Assembly (NCBI RefSeq): GCF_018320785.1
Contig: NC_054881.1
Coordinates: 26,783,775-26,847,774, forward strand
Direction of reading: 5' to 3'
From: Cheilinus undulatus
Taxonomy: Eukaryota > Chordata > Actinopteri > Labriformes > Labridae
Length of the DNA stretch: 64,000 nucleotides
A program made the translations under genes and the position numbers. Shown in pieces: positions 46,873-58,080 of this stretch (positions are counted from its first letter, which is position 1; each line of letters begins with the position of its first letter). The notes under the pieces are model-generated. The model ran no database searches. It was not told where the DNA came from and saw nothing but the letters and a program-made list of their open reading frames with translations.

Positions 46873-49800
46873 TTATGAACGATTCTCTCGATGCAGCAGA
46901 GAAGATCTGTAATACAGATGATAGAAAATTATTGTTATGTCAGTGAATTCTGGATTTATCATAGTTAAATTGTAGCATCCAGCAGAGTGCAGGAATGTGG
47001 TTGTTCACCCACCTGAGAGACCTCCGACTGTCTTTCTCCATGTTATTCTCAGGCCCTTCACTCTCATATGAAGCCAGATGAAGCTCTGAAACAATAACAC
47101 AGACATAACCTTAGTTTCATTACTCTGGACTTAACATAACAGAACTGTAATTCATATATCAGATAAACTTTTAACCAACCATCTTCATTGAAGACAGGCG
47201 TGGTGACAAGACATTGGAGGATCCGTCTGTCTCTGTCAAATGGACAAATCACCTGACGCCAAACAAGGAACTCGCTCACCTGCTTTGCAAGCTCCCACAG
47301 TTTCTGTAAGGACACAGTAAAAACAAAAAATTGATTTAACTCCTTGAATCTTGTTGGCTCCTTCAGATTCAGCAAAATATATAAAAATAACACTTTAAGC
47401 TCATCGAGTTAGGGTTAAACAGAAGAGCATCTCAGAAAAAAAAATTGCCAGTGTATTTAAATGGCAGTCTTAAAAACAGACAAAGAGGTGTAATGTAATG
47501 CTGCTTTTTGCCACAAGGGGGCATCCTTATATTAGTAGGAAAAAATCTCTTCTGAACCCTGGTAAGTTATGACCGAGTCATTGCCCCTTAATATCACAGT
47601 GAACAATCATTTTTTGTGTGTTTTGATTTAACTAAAGTACCATGCCCTTTCTCTGTAAAGCCTAAACTGTAACAACATCACAGACATAGAACTCAGCCTG
47701 ATTCACTCAAAAACTGCACACTGATGTGGAAGTGGACTGACCTCAAAGTTGATGTGGCCATTGGCCAGCCTGCTGGCACAGCCTTCATTCAGGAAGTAGA
47801 TGTCCTTCATGAGCAGACTGAAGAAAGGAATCACAATCTGGAAGAAAGAGACAAAATGTATTTAATATTCATTACACATTTAAGAATTTAAGTGTTATCT
47901 GTTTTTTTTTCTCTAATGTGGGCAGTCTTACCTTCTCCTGACTGCTATGTGCAGTTTCAGACCTCTGTGTGGCGCCACGGAGCGCAGTGCGGTAATTGCT
48001 GAAGTTACTTGACGGGTCCATCTGGTGCTGAAAGAGATCAGACAAATCAGACACCAATTTTCACAACACATACTGTATATGCAAGCAAAGTGAATTGGGA
48101 ATTAATTATTTGTACAGAAAACTTGAAACCAAACAAAATCAAATGTAAATTTTCAACCCCTTTAGATCAATACCACAGAATCACTATCAAATGCATGTTA
48201 ACTCACCTCCAGGATTTCAAACTTGTCGGTGTTGACTTTGCTCCAGGTTTTCTTCAGTCTGGCAACAGGACTCATGTTCATACCAGCTGAGAGACAGAAA
48301 AACAATCAGTAAACAGGGAATTCACAGAGGTAAACACAAGAAAACAAGCTGCCTGGACTGCTTCAGGCTTCTCCTAGCACTGTTTATTCTCGATAAAACA
48401 GTTAAGCGTCAGAAATACTCTAGCCAGCACAAAAGCATTTGTTTTATTGGATTTGCTTTTGGTTTCTGGATAAAGTGTAAGGTCAAGCTAGAAATTAACT
48501 GTATGGTATTATCCTAAACACATGCTGTGCTATAAAAAATAGGGAAGCACACTATTTTATTTGGATGATATTTGACAAGCCCATATTTATAGATTCATTT
48601 TAGCTGACACCAATATTAAAACTGTTATTTAAAAATGTATTTTAGACCTTTAACTTAAGTCCATAAAACACAAAACACTTCAGTTGATGCTCCCCAACTC
48701 CCCAAACCTGTTCATACATACTGTGCTAAATACAGCATATACAGGTCAATATTAATAGCTCATTGCTGTATATATATATCAACAGAAATGTTCATATCTG
48801 CCATTACTTACAAATAACTTTTTGAAGCTAGTATCTGCAACTACTGTTATGCATCACAAAGAATACTCAGAACATTCAAATCAAATCTATTCCAACCGTT
48901 TTATAAATAATTAATAGCTAGTTATCCAAGTTATACTTCAGGATGGTGGATTCCTGCAAAAGCTAAAGCTTTTTTGTTTTCTTTAATGAAAAGTGAGCTT
49001 CTATGTGTTTTCTGCCAAATACTTACTGATAATTGCCATGAGAGAGTTGAAGTTGCCGATGTTGAAACATTCCTGAGCCACATCGATGAAGAACTCTATT
49101 ATCCGTGCTCTGTGTTTCTTCTTCACTGGCTGTAAAGAAATTACACAACAAGAAATGAATTAAAAGACACAAGCATGAAATATTCGTACAACTATTACCT
49201 GAGCATTTCTTTTTTTTTTTTTTAACACTTTGAAAAGACAATAGGCACAATTATTATGCCCTAAATGTTAACTATGTTCAGTTTTTAACAAACGTACTGT
49301 GAATTGCTCTTTATGTGAATGGTGATATTTCAATAAACTAGCCTTCCCTTCCTCAGTCCAAAATGATTTACATCAAAACCTAAGTGGCTGAGTGGAACTG
49401 CATTTTGCAGACTACAGCAAGGATGAAAAGGGAAATCGAACCCCCCAATGAACAACAAGACCTCTGTGTTTTATGTGAAATAGAGACAGACTTGGAGAGT
49501 TCAGAACTGGCCTGTTATTTAGTATAACATACCATGCAGATTTCAGTGGCCACCAGGTAACTCAGTCTGTTGAACCAGCTGACGTAGGCCTCCAGGTTAC
49601 TGGTTTTACGCTTTCGAAAGAAACCCTAAAACAAGAAGGGAGATGAGAAAGAACACATGAAGGTGGAAAACATAACATTTAGACTTAGGATTTAAAAATC
49701 CTACTTCTGTCAGTACTTCACTTCTGCTGTAGAGACAAAAGTCATCAATAAAACAAACAAAATTTGGTGTCATCATGTTCATAATAGTATCCAACAAATC

Positions 49801-52800
49801 ACGATAAAGAAGCAGATAAAAACAGACTGCTGCTGTTTCTTTTGGATATGGATGTTAATAGCCCTCACACCAACACAACCTTCAGACCTGAGAGTCTGTG
49901 ACGTGTCTGTTGTTATTTCTAACTCATTTACATCTGCTTTTGGTTATCTGTGATACACTCTGTGGTGAACCTGTTTGCCAGGGAACTTTTTTTTTTTTTT
50001 ATAAATAAACATCATAAAAGCGCTGTATAAATAACCTTGACTTGGACATGATGATGTAATACCTGAGATTCATAGCTCTATTAACTGCTTACACAACACC
50101 AACAGCCCACTCCACTTTTAACTTCCCCACTACACTTCAGGACCCCTTACGCTGACTCAACCGCTCTTTTATACAAAGTGGGTCTTATATAACTTGATGC
50201 TGCACCAGTGAGGGCCAACATGTAGCGTGGCTGCAGCGACTGAAAGCTTGTTCTCTGCGGCACTGATTGAAAGCGACCCTTCATGTGTCTCACAGGACCA
50301 CTTAGGAGGGGAAAGAGCCCTTCAGATACACTTAGACATATGCAGAGCAGCTCTTTCATACTGCCTTTGATGCATTTTCAAAAGCTGCATTTATAAAAAA
50401 AAGGTTCACAAATTTCCCTAATCTGCCCTGAGGATCTTTCATGTGGCCTCAAAAGGTAATTTACTTGAATTAAGGCAAACCCCTAAATTCACCCAAAGCA
50501 GGCCTAAATTGAAGACACTTGAAATCAAAATAGTGACTTGAAAATGGTTAGAATCAAACAGATCAGTCAATGTTCCTCTTAGCCTTGTTTACACAGAAAA
50601 CTGCAGGAAGCCTTAGCTGTTACACTATTCATCCTCTGCTGACCAGAATTTACACTTTAGAATTGAACAGACTTTGAAGAAACATAGCTTTAATACCTTT
50701 TTGGCAAAATTAAATACTACAGGGAAAATGCAAACATTCTCCTCCACACAAGTGAAGTGGAGGAGAAATAATATCCAAGTATCCTATTTGAAAGGGACTG
50801 ATAAGGTTTAAAACTCTTTTTCAAGGCTGTAATCAAGGTAAAGCATTGCTAACCCTTTGTTAGCTACAGGGTCAAAAGCAAGCTGTAAATGGCAAAAACA
50901 GTTTTTACATTTCATTTGTTTATTCAAACTTAATTGTACCTTTTGGTTCTCCAGAGGATCCTTCAGGGCAAACGTCTGGATGAACTCCTCAGGACCGATG
51001 AAGCTCAATCTGTCCTGAAGGCAGGAGAAGAGGGTTAAAATGAGGTCAGTAATGTCAGGGATTAATTTCAGAACGATGGACAAGAAGAAAAGGGGGTTGA
51101 TAAAGAGAGATATTAGCTTAATAAGACAAAGAACAGAAGGATGGATGCCTGAGAACAAAAACAAGACATGGCAGCCAAACTTGGTTTTGGTTTGGAATGA
51201 GATCTTTAAATTTAATTATTGCCACACTTGAAAAACACCAGCAGCATAAAAACAAAGACAGCTTATAAAATTAGCTTTTAAACAGTGTTCAAGCTATGGA
51301 TAGCTGGTAGGAAAAGCACATGAAATTCACTGAAATCTATCTGTGCTTCAATTAAATGACAGTATTAATTAACTTTCAACAGTCTCTGCTCCAATAAAAA
51401 CAGACCACACAAAGAGGTTTATGGGACAATGACATAACGAAGAAACAAGTCAACACACAAGTAGGACAGAACAGAAGCATTTTAGAAACCTTTTCATTAT
51501 GTCTTTAAGTGGTTCTTAAATACTGCTTTTACACAGCCATAATCAAAGGTTTGCTAAATTTGGATGAAAAAAACAGGGCCTGTAAAATAGTAACCAAATA
51601 TAAATAGAAGTTTCATAACACACACACAACTAGCAGACTAGACATGAGTACCACATCTTTGCCCATTTCATTTCTTACCAGTTCAATGTGTGTGAGCTGC
51701 TGGGCCAAGATAAAAGGGTCATCACACACACTCATGATGTCACTGCGCTGTCCAGAGGCCTGTTTGCTTTTCAGGGAGGCGGGACGCTCCATCGCCACAG
51801 CATTTAGTGCAGCAACGGCTTCCTCATACTGGCCCAGGGCAGAGAGGCGTTTGATCAGCCGCTGTGTCATCTGCTGCATGGCTCGCCAGGAGTACTAGAA
51901 CCATGACATGAAAATAGAAAAAAGATAAGTTGTGATACTCAAAGCAGGGATGCAACACTACAAATAGTAGGAAGAAAATCAAACAAGACTAAAAGTCAGA
52001 CTTAATCAGAGCAGACGAACTGGCATCTTCAACACTTACATCATCCTGACACTAAACACTGGCATCATTGTGCTAATATGCCCATACCAGTAAAGTGGGA
52101 TAACATTTTCTTAGACTAAACAGCCCAGCTTTTCTCCATGAGACTGGTCTGGCTCAGGCCAAAGCAAAAATAGATATACATATACAGAGCTGTGAGCTCA
52201 ACACCTGCAAGTATAGAGGGTTGAAAGGGATGCAATGTATACTGGTGACAGGCCATGGATGTGACCTAGGCATTGAGAACCTTTTAAGAATATATATTAA
52301 CTACTATAAATTAAAGAAACCAGTTCAGCTGTGACTACTTTCTGGCATCCAGGAACCAATTGTTAAGGTTTAAGATCCTACTGAAGGAAGGCAACTGTAT
52401 TTGGCTTGAGTGTGGGGCTGCAGACTTGGAATAAAATCAACTGCTCTGGGCGTTTTACCACCTCTAATCATCTTAAGAGCTCAAGATGTGTCAATTACTT
52501 TGGATCAGTCAACCAGGTATGCTGGATTTAGACTATTACACGTTACTACCTGCCAATTTTCTTGCCATGAACCCTACTTTTCAGCTTTGCCTACATGGTC
52601 TAAATTGTTTTAAAAAGTGAAAAACATTACATGTGACACTAACCTCATCCCCTCGGGCCACATGATGTGTCATGTCCTTGAGGCAGCGCATCATCCTCTC
52701 ATCCCTGAAGTCGTACGGAAACGTCTCTGTCCACTCAGTCAGTAGTTGCACCAACTTAGGAGCCACCTCACGGAAACGGATCTAAAAAACATCACATTGC

Positions 52801-53971
52801 TTGTTAAAGTTATATAATTTGAAAGATTTTTTGGTGGTTTTCTGTCTTGTGACAAAAACTGACCTCGTAACCTTTCTCTTTATTGAGACAGAGATAAAAT
52901 GATCCTATTATTTGCTTTTTTTATTGTTCCCTTTCAGTATGTTCTGCTCATTTTTATTTCTCTTGTAACTATTCAAAACCTTCTCTTTTTCCCTGGAAAT
53001 CCTTGCTTATGAAAAAGTAAAAAAACACATTAATTCCAAAAAAAGATCAACAGAGGTTTGTGCGTTCGTCTGTGGGTGAGAGAGTATTACAGTGTTGAGG
53101 TGGGTGAGTTTGTGTGGGAGAGAGAGTGAGTGAAATGTTTATTTTATACCTGTGGCTGTGTGTAAATACGAATCTGAGTGTGTGTTTCCACTATGTGTGG
53201 CTTATCTGCCCACCTTATCCAGCAGGGTGTCTCCAGACCGCTGCTGCTCCACACATAGGTGACAAACCCTTGTCATGAGCTCATATGGGTGCAGGAAGAG
53301 GCGTGAACTCAGCAGGAAGGTGAACACATATGACCTCTGGAAATGAGAACAGGAAAAAATGCATTCTTAGACAGAAAAACAAGCATAGACAATATACAAT
53401 TCTCTCACAACTACATTAAGGTAACATTTTGAGGGTTTTTTGTGCTTACATCAGGGTAGTAGTCGACTGTGGGAACAAGGTGCTGGATCAGCGCCTCAAG
53501 GGATGCTGAAACCAAACTGTTATCATGGTAACACATCTCCCCATAGCTAGCAGTAATGCCGTGTCCATAAATCCGGCCTTTCGCTGTAATGGAGTTATTA
53601 CGACATGACTGCTCACTGCCACTACTGCCACTGGTGTGACGATACGCCCGTCCAGGACAGGAAGTGCTGTGCTGTCGAGGGCTGTGAGGTTGTGACGTGG
53701 TGTACGGGTTCTCTGAAATGGCATAGGTGCTGTTGTAATGATGCTCCCTTGCTGTCACAGAGGAGACAGAAGAGCTGCGGTATGAACTGTGTGGCTGTGG
53801 TATGTCATAGGGGTTTTCTGCTGAGGAGTAAGCATTGTTGTATATGTTTTCCTTTGCTGGCTTTGGGGCAGTGCAGTTGCGGTATGGGCTGTGAGGCTGG
53901 GGGTGGTTGTTGTTGCTGCTGTAGGGAGCGCAAGAGCTGAACTTCCCAGCATATGGGGTCGTGGGAGGCAT
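46873..53971 (-). CDS. rasgef1b: RasGEF domain family member 1B (thirteen coding exons, 590 aa)
   Basis: Coding exons in transcript order: 53450-53971, 53214-53336, 52644-52781, 51679-51894, 50940-51014, 49533-49625, 49027-49129, 48207-48286, 47932-48027, 47742-47837, 47180-47303, 47013-47085, 46873-46906. All are GT-AG and in frame; the exon with the start codon opens at 53977 after TTCTTTAG. The RasGEF N-terminal domain is about residues 150-280 (SLEALIQHLVP, LLTEWTETFPYDFRDERMMR). The CDC25-type catalytic domain is about 322-569 (AQQLTHIEL, YVSWFNRLSYLVATEICM, FNIGNFNSLMAII, DPSSNFSNYRTALRG). The family loads GTP on Ras-type GTPases, RASGEF1B mainly on Rap2. Human RASGEF1B is 473 aa. The extra 110 or so residues lie before the RasGEF N domain and are a tandem-repeat, Ser/Tyr/His-rich expansion. 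The tail (SLRSSLLH) is like human RSSLLGRV. Paralogue a or b is not decided. Confidence 0.93.
53672..53902 (-). repeat. Tandem repeat coding the expanded RASGEF1B N-terminus
   Basis: Within the first coding exon, residues 24-57, 58-92 and 93 onward repeat with a period of 34-35 residues. The start motif is PQPHSPYR, PQPHSSYR and SQPHSPRQ, and the end motif is YNNAYSSAENPY (44-55) and YNSTYAISENPY (79-90). Later residues (108-150) hold weaker GRxY-type echoes. The unit is low in charge and rich in Ser, Tyr, Asn, Pro and His, so probably disordered. Confidence 0.8.
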
Positions 53972-53977
53972 GATGAC

Positions 53978-54460
53978 CTAAAGAAAAGACATAATAAGGG
54001 GTTAAAAGAAGAGAATAGCTAGAGATCTATAGCATTATTGATAGCATCATTTCATAATTAGATGTTAATACCTAATAATAAGCCAGACAGTACTTTCTGT
54101 TTATGAGAATTTATTAGGGCTGGTAGACATGGACCTAAAACTATTTTTAGTTCATATGAGAAAAATGCCAAATGTCAAACAGGCACGTTTATAAACATCC
54201 AGCTGCACAATATCAGCATGTACTTGGAAAATGACATGAAAATAAACAACACATTTCTACGGCCCCTTTTGATGAAACATTCAAAACATACTATCTAGCA
54301 GTCAATGAGCATATTACTGTTAGCGGCTCTTAATTGGGACACATGATATTGGATTTCTCATGCTGATAATGTTGTGCATCCACAGTTCTTACTGTAAACG
54401 ATCTGAGCATTAGGTCTGACATCTATTTTTCAACATTAAAATAAACTATATGAACATAAA
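53978..54460 (-). other. rasgef1b first intron, part next to the coding exon
   Basis: The long putative first intron (53978-63427) starts here on the transcript's 3' side. This part is AT-rich and shows only the branch and pyrimidine tract before the acceptor at 53978-53979. Confidence 0.45.
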
Positions 54461-54465
54461 TTACA

Positions 54466-55262
54466 GTGTTTCCCCTAGGTTTACAGCCTTGGCCCAGGGG
54501 ATGGGGCAGCAAGACACCAACACAAACACTTACAGGAATCATGGTGTTCATGTGATTCGTCAATATAACATCCTACCTACCTACCTACCTACCTATCTGG
54601 AAATGAAGTTTTTGGCCTTCCTGCCACATCAGGAGTAACTTTAGGACTGTATCAGACCAGTATCAGTGTAAAGTTTGTAAAGTTTAACTATGCTGTCAAA
54701 AAAGCATCCCTACATGCAAATGAGTCTGATATCTGAAAGATTTAACTAACAACCAAAACAAATTATTTATAAAACCATTTATTGTAACATATAACATATT
54801 TATAATAGGTTAGATTATGCATTTTGGTAAATGTTCTTAATGATGATTGATTGTTCTCCACTGACTTTATCTACTCATGTTCTCTCTTCCATTCACACAC
54901 ATGCATGTCTCTGTCTCCTCCTGTTGTCTCTATGCCTGTGTGATCTTTTGTCAACACTCCTACTTTTATAAAGGTTAAAGAGTTTGCGTCGTAATCTGCA
55001 CATTGTTTAGGTTTATTTACGAGCATAAATAACACTAATACATCAATATTAACAAGATAAATAACATTGGACTATTTAGTTTGTTTAATGAAGGGACCAA
55101 GTAAAAACCTGCTCTATAGGAAAGTTATTCTTAAATGATTTCTGTTGTGATCTGGCACTATATAGAAAAAACAAATAAACTGACTCAACTTTTAAGAGGG
55201 GCAGGGGGTGCCGTTGGCAGGGCAGGGCGCCCTCCCAATAGAATGATAGGGGAAACACGGAA
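54466..55262. mobile_element. hAT-like non-autonomous DNA transposon
   Basis: The left end CAGTGTTTCCCCTAGG and the right end ATAGGGGAAACACGG are inverted copies. The GCGCCCTCCCAATAGAATGA stretch before the right end is typical of this fish element. The interior (including a CCTA microsatellite at 54573-54595) has no transposase. Confidence 0.7.
54573..54597. repeat. CCTA/ACCT tetranucleotide microsatellite
   Basis: CCTACCTACCTACCTACCTA, about 25 bp, inside the hAT-like element. Confidence 0.9.
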
Positions 55263-56034
55263 TTATACCGTTTTTCCCTATATTTTGTTAAAAATGTATG
55301 TTATGTCTTAAAAACATTATATTTAGCCCAGTTCTGCAATCAATACATTTTAGGACCTGTCTTATCTTTCATTACACAATGTCAAAACTATAGTTAAAAG
55401 TAATAATAATTTTATTTTAACTCCCTGATAAGCACCTACTCATTATTGTCACAAAGGTCGTCTGATAATGATTTTTTTTAGGGTCATTACCAATACCATT
55501 GGTAATACATGAACCGATAACTGATTGTGGAACCAACTTGTGATTGTACTCTGACATCAGTGTTGATTGGCTTTTACATATAATGTATAGCCAATCAGAT
55601 AGTGTTGTGGGTGGGAGATTAGGTGAGACGGTGAAGAGTGCAAACAGAGCCCGAGTGGAAGGCACCCTTCACAGCAGAGTCAAAGTAGTGTACTTTTTAA
55701 TTAAAGTTGCAGTCTGTCATATTTAGCCTAATAGCATTCATTGGAACAAACTTGGTAAAACTTAAACATAACATAAACTTAGCACAAAAAGTCTAGAAAT
55801 GTGTGTTTAGTAGATTATTTCTTTTTTTAACAATGTTTCTTGGCAATAAATCTTATCCTGCTGGAAAGCCACACACTAGTGAGGCTCCTGTTTGTTAAAT
55901 GAATTAATTTGTTAAATTGCCAAAATGTTGTTTTTTTTTCAGAATTCAATCATCCAATCCAATCAATGGCAGAATAAGATGTTTGGCATTGGCAGAGAAG
56001 CTTTGGCAAATTTTAATGGGCACAACCCACATAC

Positions 56035-56385
56035 TCTAACCTTGCAAAGCAGATGGATACACTTGTTTCCGTGTTTCTCACTAGCGAATCCATCTCGCAA
56101 AGCTCCCATCTGAACCATTTGGACCCGATTAGAAAGTGACAGGACCAATCAGCGTCTAAGGGCAGTACATTTAGGCATGGCGGAGTCATGACATAAGTGA
56201 ACAGCAACAAGAGGCCAGGGCAATTATGGCAGAAGACATTAGCGTGGATGCTGCTAAAGCACCAGTTTCATCAGAACTTGACAACATTTCTTCATTAAAA
56301 GAAGAACAGAGAACAGCGGTGAGTTGTTTTCTTTTCAAAAATGCCAAAAGTCGTGTACTGACATGACTACAGTCGGCATACTGAT
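56035..56385 (+). mobile_element. Promoter-plus-first-exon cassette of a mobile gene, intact-looking copy (rasgef1b intron)
   Basis: Same parts as 42450-43022: AGATGGATACACTTG, the hairpin partner GCGAATCCATCTCGC, a CCAAT box (GGACCAATCAGCG), then ATGGCAGAAGACATTAGCG at 56226 and a donor GTGAGT at 56319. The 93 nt between them are 31 open codons ending with an acidic run and L-K-E-E-Q-R-T-A. That end resembles the start of a RecQ-like helicase core (a Q-motif-like LKxEQ). No following helicase exon is seen. It lies antisense to rasgef1b. Confidence 0.6.
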
Positions 56386-56399
56386 ATAACTGACCAAGT

Positions 56400-58080
56400 C
56401 GATAATTGGTTGCCCCTTTAAAACAAAGCCATGATAACTTTGGATCCCTTGCACATGTATTTGTTTGTGTGTTTGTACTGACTTTGATAGATAGTAAATT
56501 ATTTAGGCAGAATGAAGGACAAAAGTATTTTACAAGATAACAATAAAAGAAAAAAAAGGTTTTTGAAAAATTTTAGAAATTCTTTGTTGTTAACATTTCC
56601 GCAGATTTTTATGCCAATCCCTTCCAACTGTGTGAATGAACCAAAGGAGATACTCTGTCTGCTGGCACTGAATGTCTCCTATGTTGTTTGTTTTCCAGTT
56701 TACCTAGTGATGACAGAAACCCCCCTCTTACTCCATGAAAATCTGACATGTTCTGTTTGAGCCCATCATACAAATCTGAGACTTAGATGTGTCTGTGAAA
56801 GTTATAATTACATTTAATCACATAATTTTACCCCTCCTCCGTTTACTGTGTGGGCTTAGAACTGTTCAAAGACACCTCCCTGTGAAATTTACTTTCCCTT
56901 GATGTTATTTGTTGTTCTTTATTTACAAATAGGCTTCAGAAAAACAGTTTCCTCCCACTCTTTCTTTATTTAATTTGTTTTCTGCCATCTCTGAAGCTCG
57001 CTTTTTGACATCTGGGTGGCATAAGGAAAAAAAATAGGCTAACAGATGGATGTTCTGAACACTGTTAAGTTTTTTTTCCCTTAATGGTGTAGATAATTGG
57101 ATCTGAGGTAGGTAAGCTGATCCCAGATCACCAACAAGGCATGCTTTAACTCTGGAGCCATCTTTATCCCGCTACTGTTGTCTGTCTTGGAAACACATGC
57201 TAGTGTAAAGCAAGCCTCAAACACACACAAAGCCACACACAGCGACGTATACACACACATACACTTGCCAAAAAACCAAACCCTGCAGGGAACCAGCAGA
57301 CTTTTGTTTGTACATTACAGCGCCGACAGAGGAGTGTCTGCATAAGCCAACATCTTACATACGCCCATGTCCACCATGGCGCCCAGCCACATGCTGCTAT
57401 AATCCAAACACACACACACACATGTCACACATAAACAAATGATGGCTTGAGCGTCACACACACTCGCTTGTATGCCACAGAGCCTGGAGTCATGCCATTG
57501 TAAGCCAGTGCAGTGCCAGCCCGTCCTCCGAACTCTGTGATCTGTGCCTGCTGCTTTTTTCCAACACAGTTTAAAGATTAGAGGGACTTTACCTTCCTAA
57601 AATTACAATATGTAATCTGAGTACCAGCAGCTCTGCTGGTCAGGTTGAGATAAGTCTTCTACTTAGTATTCCACTGTTTGGATATGTTTTCCCTCTTCTC
57701 AAAGCTCCTGTTTTCACTGAAGGCTGACCCAACAAAAAAGTCTAAAAGTCTAACAACAATCTTTGGTTTTCAAAACTGAATTCCTGAAAAGTTGACCTTT
57801 TGGATGACTGTGGTTGTCATGCTGGAGGACTGAAATTTCACCCTCTCTAAATCATAGGTTTGGCTCTACATGGACGATTTAACGATGATGTTGAGAGCAT
57901 AATTTCATACTGAATCATTGTTTGAGTTATCTTGTTTGTAAACTCTGAAAATTTGCAGTCTTACAAAGTGCCTGGATGTGGTAACTTATGCAGGCAGACA
58001 TTTTTTAAGCTGAACCTAAATTACAACAACTTAGTATAGACATATGGTTTGTACTTGCACTGGTTTAAGTGTTCATTTTG
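56400..58080 (-). other. rasgef1b first intron, middle part
   Basis: A CA/TG-rich simple stretch lies around 57210-57440, with ACACACACAC runs and CCATCATGGC-like pieces. No exon or RNA gene could be supported, and short open frames at 56512 and 57200 look like chance. Confidence 0.4.

Noticed and set aside
53605-53940. 111-codon plus-strand cysteine-rich frame
   Set aside because: Shadow of the Ser/Tyr/His-rich rasgef1b coding repeat on the other strand.
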